This document shows positions 20,160-28,737 of a DNA stretch of 64,000 nt, piece by piece. The stretch covers positions 94,169-158,168 of the forward strand of contig JACZTO010000001.1 of NCBI GenBank assembly GCA_022573655.1, in the 5' to 3' direction. The notes below the pieces were generated by a model, which did no database searches, had not been told where the DNA came from, and saw only the letters and a program-made list of their open reading frames with translations. Position 1 is the stretch's first letter, and each line of letters begins with the position of its first letter. A program made the translations under genes and the position numbers. The stretch is from Pseudomonadota bacterium (GTDB taxonomy: Bacteria; Pseudomonadota; Gammaproteobacteria; Steroidobacterales; Woeseiaceae).

Positions 20160-20867
20160 TCAGGAAAAGCCGATCTGAGCCTGCAGGTCCTTGCGGGTAT
20201 CAGCGTCAGTCATTGCTGCGGCTTTGACGGTCAGCCAGACGGCATGCCAGTCCTTGATTTTGCTGGGTCCAAAGACGAATTTGGCGACGTAGCTCTCAAG
20301 CTGGCGTACGTGGATGACGTTTTTCGGAGGAGGGGTCGTGAATTCCACTGCGCCCGTGAAAATCACGAGATTTGCGACGGGTACGTCCGGTACGACATTC
20401 TGCAATGCTCGGGTACGGCCTTCATTCTGAATCAACGGGTTCAGGAAGCGACAGTGCTTGACGCCATTCACATTCGTCCACTGGGCCTCGTCTGCGCCGC
20501 CGAAAACAACCCCATTGTAGTGTTTCGTCTGTATGCAGAGTATGCCGCCGGCAGTCAGGATGGCGTGATCGATTTTGGCCAGCCCACCGTAGGCACCGGG
20601 CAAGATGAAATCATGCAGTACATCAGGACTGCGTTTGGCGAGAGCCGCCCTGATCCGCCATTGACCGATTTTCGCAGTGACAAACTGCGCCAGGTGGTTG
20701 GCGGTAGAGCGAAAAATCAGTGTCAGTAGCAGCGCCGCAGCGATCGTGAACATGAACTTCGCCGGCCCGACGCTGGTAATTCCGGTCTGCAGGTGGCCAT
20801 CGGCCGCCAGTGCCGGTAATGCGACAAGTGGTGTGCTGCTCAGAATTATTCTGGCTATTTTCAACAT
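20160..20867 (-). CDS. NERD (nuclease-related) domain protein
   Basis: PGAYGGLAKIDHAILTAGGILCIQTKHYNGVVFGGADEAQWTNVNGVKHCRFLNPLIQNEGRTRAL. Confidence 0.8.
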   Translation of the reverse strand: MLKIARIILSSTPLVALPALAADGHLQTGITSVGPAKFMFTIAAALLLTLIFRSTANHLAQFVTAKIGQWRIRAALAKRSPDVLHDFILPGAYGGLAKIDHAILTAGGILCIQTKHYNGVVFGGADEAQWTNVNGVKHCRFLNPLIQNEGRTRALQNVVPDVPVANLVIFTGAVEFTTPPPKNVIHVRQLESYVAKFVFGPSKIKDWHAVWLTVKAAAMTDADTRKDLQAQIGFS

Positions 20868-20973
20868 AGCGGACAGATTAGTCGCGACGGTGGTCTTTAG
20901 TATCGTAGCAGGTCACGTTTTGAAGATTCTGTCTTGCGGGGAGTTGCGGCCATTGGTTGCCATGCGAATTTTC

Positions 20974-21507
20974 CTAGAAGTCGTTCGTCATGTTCAGGGG
21001 AACCCAGTCAGTGTGTGCCTCGTAAGCGGGTGGTGACGAGTCATCCTGAAGTTCCTGCAGCTTCATTGCGAGCCACTGAAACCACTCGAATGCGTAGGGG
21101 CTGTCCAATTCGCCACGCAATTCCTCAATCCAAGGCTCCAGCTTGCGCCAGAGGATGAAAGCACTTGAGCCGATAAGGTTGCTCACGACCGCTGCCGGCA
21201 CAATTCGCTGGAACATCATGACGCCGATGTTCTCCATCGTCGTGCTGATCAACATGGCGCTTTCCTCACCAGACGGATAGTTCTGCTTCATTTCGGTCGC
21301 TGTCAGGCCGTCTGAAAAATGCAATACCGTCCGGTACGCCTCGGTAAACTGCGGACTCCCGAATGAGCGAAACAGTTCGATCGCTGCGAGTTCTCGTCGT
21401 TGTTGCCGGGTTTGTCGCACCTGCACCAGCGCGAAAAAAATGCCGCCAATGACGATGATTGCGCTGAGGATCTCCGCAATGTTGGCTAGTCGTGATAGGT
21501 CTGTCAT
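20974..21507 (-). CDS. Hypothetical membrane-anchored protein
   Basis: MTDLSRLANIAEILSAIIVIGGIFFALVQVRQTRQQRRELAAIELFRSF...: one TM plus soluble domain. Confidence 0.7.
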   Translation of the reverse strand: MTDLSRLANIAEILSAIIVIGGIFFALVQVRQTRQQRRELAAIELFRSFGSPQFTEAYRTVLHFSDGLTATEMKQNYPSGEESAMLISTTMENIGVMMFQRIVPAAVVSNLIGSSAFILWRKLEPWIEELRGELDSPYAFEWFQWLAMKLQELQDDSSPPAYEAHTDWVPLNMTNDF

Positions 21508-21524
21508 CGAGATGTCCTTTTGAT

Positions 21525-22937
21525 TTAAACAGTTTGAAGTTTCCAGGTGTCGCGACGGAACACAATTACAGCCAGGATCGTTAACAGCGACTCCGAGACC
21601 ACTATCGCGAGGAAGGCACCGTTCGGACCTAATGGCGTCGCCACCGCAAGCCAGTATGCCAGCGGAATCTGAATCAGCCAGAAACAAATCAGGTTCAGGA
21701 TAACCGGCGTCGCCGTATCACCCGCGCCATTCAATGCTTGTACGACTACCATACCGACCGCATACATTGGGAAACCTACTCCCAATATTTGCATACATGT
21801 CGTGCCCCAGCGCAATACTTCGGCCTGATCAGTAAAAAGACCAGTAATTTGTGCTGCAAAAAGGATCATAACAATACCAGCGCAGGCCATGAAGATTGCA
21901 TTGTACTTGGCGGCGCGCCATGCGGATTGTTCCGCCCTGTCCGGCTTTCCCGCACCGAGATTTTGCCCGACGAGAGTGGCCGCCGCATTGCCGAGGCCCC
22001 AGGCAGGAAGAAATACGAACTCAAGCATCCGCAATGCGATCGTATAGGCGGCTATCGCGCTGCTGCCATATATGGCGACGATACGCATAATGGCGATCCA
22101 GCTAGTGGTGGCAATCAGGAACTGACCGACTGCCCCCGCGGAGATGCGGATCATGCGCAGTGTAAGCGCAAGCTGAAAGCGCAGGTTGCAATACTGAAAC
22201 GCGAGGCGGCCGCGGCCGTTCATCAAGTACCAGAGCTGGTAGACAACGCCGATGCCGCGACCAATCGTCGTGGCAACAGCCGCGCCGGTCACGCCCATTT
22301 CAGGGAATGGTCCGATGCCAAAGATCAGACAGGGGTCGAGAATGATATTGATTCCGTTTGCGAGCCAAAGTGAGCGCAGGGCTACGGTCGCGTCCCCGGC
22401 GCCACGAAATGCTGCGTTAAGCAGGAACAGATAGATGATGCTGACCGATCCGCCCAGCAGCACGGCAGTAAATCCCTTGCCTTGCTCGATTACGCTGTCG
22501 GATGCGCCCATGATTGCGAGCAAGTCACGTGCATATGTCGCGCCGGCAACACCGATTACGATAGCCAGCAGCGCGCCGACCCAGATGGCCTGCCCCGTCA
22601 CGTTGGCGGCCCCGACGCTATCTTTGGCGCCAATTCTGCGCGAGACCATCGCGGTGAGACCCACGCCCAGACCGATCGCCAGGGCGTACAAGACCGTTAT
22701 CAACGCCTCGGTTATACCGACGGCCGCCACGGCATCAGTACCGAGGCGGGAGACAAAGGCAATGTCGACGACTGCAAAAACGGATTCCATTGCCATTTCG
22801 AGCATCATCGGAATGGCGAGTAACCCCAGCGCACGACCGATCGGCCCCGTCGTGTAATCTTCATCATTGTCGCGCAGCGCTTCACGAAAGAATGCCGTGG
22901 ATCTCTTCCATAGAGAATTTTCGTTGCGTTGGGTCAT
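21525..22937 (-). CDS. MATE family efflux transporter
   Basis: 12-TM; GRALGLLAIPMMLEMAMESVFAVVDIAFVSRLGTDAVAAVGITE, LVGQNLGAGKPDRAEQSAWRA. Confidence 0.92.
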   Translation of the reverse strand: MTQRNENSLWKRSTAFFREALRDNDEDYTTGPIGRALGLLAIPMMLEMAMESVFAVVDIAFVSRLGTDAVAAVGITEALITVLYALAIGLGVGLTAMVSRRIGAKDSVGAANVTGQAIWVGALLAIVIGVAGATYARDLLAIMGASDSVIEQGKGFTAVLLGGSVSIIYLFLLNAAFRGAGDATVALRSLWLANGINIILDPCLIFGIGPFPEMGVTGAAVATTIGRGIGVVYQLWYLMNGRGRLAFQYCNLRFQLALTLRMIRISAGAVGQFLIATTSWIAIMRIVAIYGSSAIAAYTIALRMLEFVFLPAWGLGNAAATLVGQNLGAGKPDRAEQSAWRAAKYNAIFMACAGIVMILFAAQITGLFTDQAEVLRWGTTCMQILGVGFPMYAVGMVVVQALNGAGDTATPVILNLICFWLIQIPLAYWLAVATPLGPNGAFLAIVVSESLLTILAVIVFRRDTWKLQTV

Positions 22938-23012
22938 TGGCGCTCTTTCGCTGCGATGCTGTGACAGGTGCAATGCTAAACTCAGTGTTCGAAACCCGGC
23001 AGGATACCCGGC

Positions 23013-23168
23013 ATGCCCGATGGTTTAATAGCTTTGCTGATTTTTATTGCGATTGTCATTGTCTACACGATTGCTAAGGTCGTGCATTACATGCGCGTAA
23101 GTGAACAGCAGTGGCGGCAAGTCGACAAGAGCAAGATCAAGATATGGGATGACGACGAGTGGCAATGA
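23013..23168 (+). CDS. Small membrane protein, 51 aa
   Basis: MPDGLIALLIFIAIVIVYTIAKVVHYMRVSEQQWRQVDKSKIKIWDDDEWQ*: one TM helix plus charged tail; below the ORF-track cutoff, read directly from sequence. Confidence 0.5.
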   Translation: MPDGLIALLIFIAIVIVYTIAKVVHYMRVSEQQWRQVDKSKIKIWDDDEWQ

Positions 23169-23173
23169 CCCTG

Positions 23174-24940
23174 TCACTCGCGCCTGTCGCGTCGCAATAG
23201 TGACTCAAGTTCCGTCGCTGAATCTTTCGACGACTGAATCAGCTGCTCCTCCGAATCGTGAATAGCGTGTTGCTCGAGGAGCAGCCGGGAGTCACGTTCA
23301 CTAAAGGCGTCGATAATGTGTTTCGCCTCTTCGGGCGAGTGACCAAGCTTGGTAAGCACCTGCTCGGTCATTGCCAGGCTGGACAGCAATGTTTCCCTGA
23401 AAATGTGTTCAATGCCGAGATCCATAAGCTTATGGGCATGACGTCGATTGCGCGCTCGCGCAATAATCTTCAAGTGTGGAAAATGGCGGATGACGGCCTG
23501 CGCAATGCGCATGGATTCTTCGAGGTCAGAGACCGCAAGTACGAATATTTTTGAGTGCTCAGCGCCGGCAGCGCGCAACAAGTCAAGACGAGATGCATCG
23601 CCGTAATACACCATCGCACCGTAGCGCCGCACGAAATCAACCTGTGATGAGTCGCTTTCAAGAGCAGTGAATGGGGTGCCAACGATATTCAACAGCCTGC
23701 CAATTATCTGGCCAACACGACCAAACCCGGCAATCAGCACGTCGTGCTGCTGGTTGTCCGGTACGTCGTATATGCGTTCGACGGGTTTCTCCATCTTGCC
23801 GCTTGCGAATTCCGCAAACTTGTAGATGAACGGCGTCATGAGCATGGATACTGCGACTGCGAGAATAATTTCGTCTATGACAGCAGCTGCGATAATTTCA
23901 TTACGCGCAGCAATACCTAGAAGTACAAAGGCGAACTCGCCGCCTTGAGAGAGCACTGCGGCCAGTTTCAATGCCGCGCCGCGATCGCACACACCGAATT
24001 GACGTGCGAGCGCAAACAGGATCAGTGCCTTGGTGATCATGAGCAATGCCACTATCAGCAATATTCGACCCGGAATCTCCAGCAGCAATCCGACATTGAC
24101 GGCCATGCCTACGGCGATGAAAAACAGCCCGAGCAGCAGTCCTTTGAACGGCGCAATATCTGCTTCAAGCTGGTGACGGTATTCGGAATCGGCAAGTAGC
24201 ATTCCTGCAATGAACGCACCGAGTACCATCGACACACCGGCGACCTGCATAAGGAGTGCCGCGCCAATGACAACCAAGAGTGCTGTTGCTGTGAATATTT
24301 CAGGAACGCCAGAGCGCGCGGCAACTCTTAACGCTGGGCGCAACAGAAATCGTCCGCCGACAATCAATCCGCCAATCGTCACAGCAGTCAGGCCTATCTG
24401 TGCGAAGTTGATACCGTCGGCCAGCGATGCTTTTGCACCGAGCAACGGCAACAATGCAATTAGTGGAATTGCGGCAAGATCCTGAAAAAGCAGGACCGAA
24501 AAAGCGGCACGGCCGTGAATTGCACTAAGCTGTTTTTTCTCGGCCAGCATTTGCAGCACAAAGGCGGTTGATGACAATGCCAGGATTGGGCCGATGATAA
24601 ATGCAGTGTTTCTGCTCAGGCCGGCAGACCAGGCCACAAGTGCGATTGCGACTGCGGTGACTACGACCTGGGTTGCGCCGAGCCCGAAGACCATGCGACG
24701 CATCACCCAGAGTCGCGATGGCTTGAGCTCCAGGCCGACAATAAACAGCAGGAAGACGACACCCAATTCGGCAAAATGCAGAATATGCTCTGCGTCGCGA
24801 ATCAACGCGAAGCCATAAGGCCCGATGATGATACCTGCTGCCAGATATCCTAGAATCGAGCCCAATCCGAGACGCCGGCTCAACGGCACGCTGATAACGG
24901 CGGCAAGCAGATATATCAACGATTCAGTCAGCAAGGTCAT
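23174..24940 (-). CDS. Monovalent cation:proton antiporter-2 (CPA2) family protein, KefB/C-like, with TrkA-N domain
   Basis: LGSILGYLAAGIIIGPYGFALI, LLFIVGLELKPSRLW, LSSTAFVLQMLAEK; C-terminal DVLIAGFGRVGQIIGRLLN Rossmann fold. Confidence 0.92.
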   Translation of the reverse strand: MTLLTESLIYLLAAVISVPLSRRLGLGSILGYLAAGIIIGPYGFALIRDAEHILHFAELGVVFLLFIVGLELKPSRLWVMRRMVFGLGATQVVVTAVAIALVAWSAGLSRNTAFIIGPILALSSTAFVLQMLAEKKQLSAIHGRAAFSVLLFQDLAAIPLIALLPLLGAKASLADGINFAQIGLTAVTIGGLIVGGRFLLRPALRVAARSGVPEIFTATALLVVIGAALLMQVAGVSMVLGAFIAGMLLADSEYRHQLEADIAPFKGLLLGLFFIAVGMAVNVGLLLEIPGRILLIVALLMITKALILFALARQFGVCDRGAALKLAAVLSQGGEFAFVLLGIAARNEIIAAAVIDEIILAVAVSMLMTPFIYKFAEFASGKMEKPVERIYDVPDNQQHDVLIAGFGRVGQIIGRLLNIVGTPFTALESDSSQVDFVRRYGAMVYYGDASRLDLLRAAGAEHSKIFVLAVSDLEESMRIAQAVIRHFPHLKIIARARNRRHAHKLMDLGIEHIFRETLLSSLAMTEQVLTKLGHSPEEAKHIIDAFSERDSRLLLEQHAIHDSEEQLIQSSKDSATELESLLRRDRRE

Positions 24941-25079
24941 ATCAGGCCCATTTTTGAATGGCAGCGACCCAGTCTAAGGTCAAGCATCGCGTATTGCTGT
25001 ATTTTTCGATTACACTTGCGGCAAACCGGAAGTCTTCCGAAATTGGTTTCTCCCGGATCACTCAGACAGGATACAGGTA

Positions 25080-25987
25080 TGTACATAGTCAATTTTCCGA
25101 CCAGTGGAAGCATAGTGGCAATATTGATGTGTGCTTTGATGCTCGGTGGTTGCGAGCCGGATCAGAAGGGGACGGACGACGCGGACATTACTGCCGCGCG
25201 TGACAATCTGGATGCCATGTCGGTTGAGCACGCGAACGATTCGACACAGCCGAGCGCCGGGGCTCGAGAAAGTTCGGCAAGGACAGTGGTGTCACAGACC
25301 ATGCCGTACACTGAGCATCACGACGAGCTCGTGTATGGATACTTTACGGCGCCTGCCGATATGTTTGAGCCCTTGCCTGCCGTCATTATGATCCATGAAT
25401 GGTGGGGCCTGAATGACAACATACGGGCTATGGCGGATCGCCTTGCAGGGGAGGGTTATATTGTCTTTGCGGTAGATTTGTTTGCGGGCAATGTTGCGCG
25501 GTCACCCGCTGAGGCCCGGCAACTCATGTTGGAAGTGATTGAGGATCCGGAGTCGGCCAGGCAAAACTTACTGCAAGCCTTCAAATTTGTCAGCGAAACT
25601 GCGGACGCGCCACGAATTGCTTCCCTGGGTTGGTGTTTTGGCGGTGGCTGGTCATTCAACGCGGCATTGCTGTTGCCCGACGAACTTGATGCAAGCATCA
25701 TCTACTATGGTCAGGTAACGGCTGACGAAGACAAGCTTCGACCCGTTAACACGGCGCTGCTTGGACTGTTCGCTGCCGAAGATCGAGGCATCACTGTCGA
25801 GTCTGTAGAGGCGTTCCGGAGGGCACTGGAAAACCTGCGCAAGGACTACGAGATCCATATTTATCCGGGCGTTGGACATGCTTTCGCGAATCCGACCGGC
25901 AACAACTATGACATGGCGTCAGCGGACGATGCATGGCGCCGTACGCTCGATTTTCTCGATCGCCATCTGGCGGAAGAGGAAACCTGA
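25080..25987 (+). CDS. Dienelactone hydrolase family lipoprotein
   Basis: MYIVNFPTSGSIVAILMCALMLGGCEPDQ (lipobox-like LGGC), VIMIHEWWGLNDNIRAMADRLAGEGYIVFAVDLF, SLGWCFGGGWSF, YPGVGHAFANP. Confidence 0.9.
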
Positions 25988-26014
25988 CAGTCCGTCGCAT
26001 GCGGAGCGAGCTCG

Positions 26015-26281
26015 TTGTTCAGGAAAGCCGTACATTTCACATACAAGGCAGGGCGCCGCATTGTTGTCGCCGTGGCTGGAGTGACAGTACTCCTGATTGG
26101 CGTCGTCATGATCATTACGCCGGGACCCGCATTTATAGTCATACCCATTGGTCTGGCCATACTGAGCATCGAATTCGCATGGGCGCGCTATTGGCTGCAG
26201 CGGCTGCGCACCACCATAAGCCGACGAAATCTGCAAAACTTAAGCGAGCGAGCTGAAGGGCATCGTGAACGCATCGAATAA
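26015..26281 (+). CDS. PGPGW-motif small transmembrane protein
   Basis: VLLIGVVMIITPGPAFIVIPIGLAILSIEFAWARYWLQRL. Confidence 0.75.
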   Translation: MFRKAVHFTYKAGRRIVVAVAGVTVLLIGVVMIITPGPAFIVIPIGLAILSIEFAWARYWLQRLRTTISRRNLQNLSERAEGHRERIE

Positions 26282-26305
26282 AGGTGCGGGTAGCAACAGC
26301 AGAAC

Positions 26306-26381
26306 AAAAAAAAGGCGCCGAAGCACTGTATTCAGAATCTGAATCAGTAATCGGTCCGACACGGAGCGGTCTCCGGCGCCT
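26306..26381 (-). terminator. Rho-independent terminator (minus strand): AGGCGCCG...CGGCGCCT + U8, enclosing an inner hairpin
   Basis: Plus-strand 26313-26320 AGGCGCCG pairs with 26374-26381 CGGCGCCT; A8 at 26306-26313 gives a U8 tract on the minus transcript. Inner stem ACTG-t-ATTCAGA/TCTGAAT-CAGT. Confidence 0.75.
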
Positions 26382-26536
26382 CAGAAGTAACGGCACGGGG
26401 GGTGCCGCCGGACCATCCTGGTCCGATTTCACCGGTATCCGATCCGGTGATTTCGGTAGCTGTCAGCCAGGTATTCAGGGGGAGAGAAACCTGGCCTCTG
26501 TGCCACCGAGGGACGACTGCAACCGTCACAGTTGCA
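26306..26536 (-). ncRNA. Candidate structured RNA / 3' UTR: array of consecutive stem-loops
   Basis: Perfect inverted repeats in series (plus coordinates): TGCAAC/GTTGCA 518-523/531-536; CCTC/GAGG 495-498/508-511; GCCAGGT/ACCTGGC 466-472/489-495; TCACCGG/CCGGTGA 429-435/444-450; GGACCA/TGGTCC 410-415/419-424; GGCAC/GTGCC 392-396/402-406; inner 11-bp bulged stem 325-348; closing terminator stem 313-320/374-381 (all +26000). Confidence 0.5.
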
Positions 26537-26545
26537 ATCTTCTAC

Positions 26546-26683
26546 CTAATTGTGGGCAACGCTATAGAATTCAAGGGTACCGGCGTTGCTTGCAAATGCA
26601 GTATTTGCGGCAACGGAGACGGCAACAAGAATGAGCACTGCGCCGAGCAATGCGAGTCCGTTTTCCAGGTAATTGTCTTGCAT
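26546..26683 (-). CDS. Candidate micro-protein (~45 aa), single transmembrane helix
   Basis: MQDNYLENGLALLGAVLILVAVSVAANTAFASNAGTLEFYSVAHN*; RBS-like AAAGGA upstream (alternative start ATG at 26689). Confidence 0.55.
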   Translation of the reverse strand: MQDNYLENGLALLGAVLILVAVSVAANTAFASNAGTLEFYSVAHN

Positions 26684-26760
26684 TATCATGTCCTTTGAAT
26701 GTGGTGTCACGCTTGGCGGCACACCGTTTAGCAATATCCGGGTCAGTCAATCATCCCTAA

Positions 26761-26776
26761 TGCACAACCCGTGCCA
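26761..26776 (-). promoter_or_regulatory. Candidate sigma-54 (-24/-12) promoter TGGCACGGGTTGTGCA, minus strand
   Basis: Matches TGGCACG-N4-TTGCW with one change (GTGC); invariant GG and GC at correct spacing; points at the micro-ORF and away from the divergent sigma-54 activator gene. Confidence 0.65.
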
Positions 26777-26824
26777 ATCTATTAAACAGCGTGAAAACAA
26801 ATACTTATGCTATAACACGCAGTA

Positions 26825-26876
26825 ACGGAATTCCGTAAATTACGAAAAACCGTAAGATAATTTACGAAAATTCGTA
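26825..26876. promoter_or_regulatory. Three adjacent palindromes, probable enhancer/operator sites of the activator
   Basis: ACGGAATTCCGT (26825-26836); TTACG-N6-CGTAA (26840-26855); TACGAA-AA-TTCGTA (26863-26876), all between the sigma-54-like promoter and the activator ATG. Confidence 0.6.
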
Positions 26877-26888
26877 TAGAATGCAGCG

Positions 26889-28703
26889 ATGATTTCTCAA
26901 GATGACTATCGCTGGTTGTTTCGCAAAGCGCCGATTATGGCGACGTCGATTGCGGAGCACGGCACCTTCCTTGACGTTAATGACGCGATGCTGGCCCGTC
27001 TGGGCTACACCCGTGGTGAGATGGTCGGCCAAAGCCCGGAGGAATTCGCTACGCCGGAGTGCGCCGAGAGAATTCGCACGGAGTTACGCCCAGCGCTACG
27101 GCGTACCGGCAAACTGGAAAACAAGCCCGTCAGTTTTGTCTCGCAGTCGGGGGAGGTCATCGATTGCATTACCAACGCAATTGTAGAATACGATAAAGGC
27201 GGAGAATTTCTGCGTACTGTTGCCATGTACTCCGAGGTTTCCGATCAGGCTCGAGCAAATTTCAAGTACCGTACGCTGTACCGTTCGACGCCGGCGATGT
27301 TGCACACAGTCGATGGCAATGGTCTGATCGTCACCGTTACAGACCACTGGCTGAGCAAACTCGGGTTCACTCGCGATGAGGTTGTCGGTAAATCGATTAC
27401 CGACTTTTTTAGCTTGCGAGATAGAAAATACTATGCAGACGGTGGCCTGCAGGCCCTCATTAGCGAGGGCGATTTCAAGAATCTGGAACGTCAGATGTTG
27501 GCGAAGGACGGCACTGTTCTCGACATCGTGATGTCTGCAGTTTCACACCGTGATGATTCAGGCGAGGTGGATCGCATGCTCGTCGCGTCGAAGGATGTAA
27601 CTGAGTGGCGACGGGCAGAACGCGAGCTGCGCCGCACTCTCGCTGAAAATGCCCGCCTTCGGGAGGAACTGGAGCGCGAACGCGACTATCTGCGCGAAGA
27701 AGTACATGTCGCGATGAACTTTGGGCGAATGATTGGAACCAGCGCCGCATTACGCAAGATGTTACGACGCATTGAGGCTGTTGCCGAAACGCCGGCAAAT
27801 GTCTTGGTGCAAGGTGAGTCGGGTGTGGGTAAGGAATTGGTCGCACATGCTATCCATATGCAAAGTCCACGCGCCAATGGACCACTGGTAAAAGTAAATT
27901 GTGCATCGATACCGAAAGAATTATTTGAAAGTGAATTCTTTGGTCATATAAAGGGCGCGTTCACCGGCGCGCACCGGAATCGCGTTGGCAGATTTCAGCT
28001 TGCGGACGGTGGCACAATATTTCTGGATGAAGTGGGCGAAATTCCCTTGGAGCTGCAGGGGAAACTGTTGCGCGTACTTCAAGAAAGCGAATTTGAGCGA
28101 GTCGGCGATGACATTACTCGTTCGGTCGACGTTCGCGTGATTGCCGCGACGAATCGAGACCTGGAGAAATTGATCGTTCAGGGTGACTTTCGTGAAGACC
28201 TGTTTTACAGGCTTAGCGTTTTCCCGGTGGATGTGCCGCCCTTGCGCGAACGTGAAGAGGACATTGTGCAACTGGCGCAGCACTTTCTTGAAAAGACGTG
28301 CAAAGATTTTGGACGTGACTCGTTGACACTTACGCGCTCGCAGACTGCGAACCTGAGAGCTTACAGCTGGCCTGGCAATGTGCGGGAACTCAAGAACGTC
28401 ATTGAAAGGGCCGTTATTCTGTCCGCCGGGAAGGTATTGCGTCTGGACCTTTCCATGCCGGGTCTAAGAGTGGATTTCGACACTATTGCCTCTGCAACCA
28501 CGAGCAGCGATGAGATTTTTACCGAGACGGACATGCGGAGTTTTCAGAAAAGCAATATTATCTGCGCGCTTACCCGGGCGAACTGGAAGGTGTCTGGCAA
28601 AGGCGGAGCAGCGGAGATGCTTGGGGTGCGGCCAACCACCCTGGCTGACCGGTTGAGAACGTACAAGATCAGGAAGCCCGCGAGGCAGCGGCGTGGTGAG
28701 TGA
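26889..28703 (+). CDS. Sigma-54-interacting transcriptional regulator with PAS domains
   Basis: N-terminal PAS repeats ([82 protein letters not shown]); AAA+ Walker [15 protein letters not shown] loop, FLDEVGE; C-terminal Fis-like HTH. Confidence 0.96.
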   Translation: MISQDDYRWLFRKAPIMATSIAEHGTFLDVNDAMLARLGYTRGEMVGQSPEEFATPECAERIRTELRPALRRTGKLENKPVSFVSQSGEVIDCITNAIVEYDKGGEFLRTVAMYSEVSDQARANFKYRTLYRSTPAMLHTVDGNGLIVTVTDHWLSKLGFTRDEVVGKSITDFFSLRDRKYYADGGLQALISEGDFKNLERQMLAKDGTVLDIVMSAVSHRDDSGEVDRMLVASKDVTEWRRAERELRRTLAENARLREELERERDYLREEVHVAMNFGRMIGTSAALRKMLRRIEAVAETPANVLVQGESGVGKELVAHAIHMQSPRANGPLVKVNCASIPKELFESEFFGHIKGAFTGAHRNRVGRFQLADGGTIFLDEVGEIPLELQGKLLRVLQESEFERVGDDITRSVDVRVIAATNRDLEKLIVQGDFREDLFYRLSVFPVDVPPLREREEDIVQLAQHFLEKTCKDFGRDSLTLTRSQTANLRAYSWPGNVRELKNVIERAVILSAGKVLRLDLSMPGLRVDFDTIASATTSSDEIFTETDMRSFQKSNIICALTRANWKVSGKGGAAEMLGVRPTTLADRLRTYKIRKPARQRRGE

Positions 28704-28737
28704 CGGTGCAAAATCAGGGGCAAACGGAAACGCGCGA

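Noticed and set aside
26344-26529. 61-aa minus-strand ORF across the hairpin array
   Set aside because: Begins inside the first hairpin loop, Thr/Pro/Gly-rich with no recognisable domain; the consecutive inverted repeats better explain this region, though coding is not formally excluded.
26306-26560. Retron msr-msd or integron attC site as explanation for the hairpin cluster
   Set aside because: No reverse transcriptase or integrase in the window, and no attC core sites or retron-type branching guanosine/inverted-repeat layout that I could identify.
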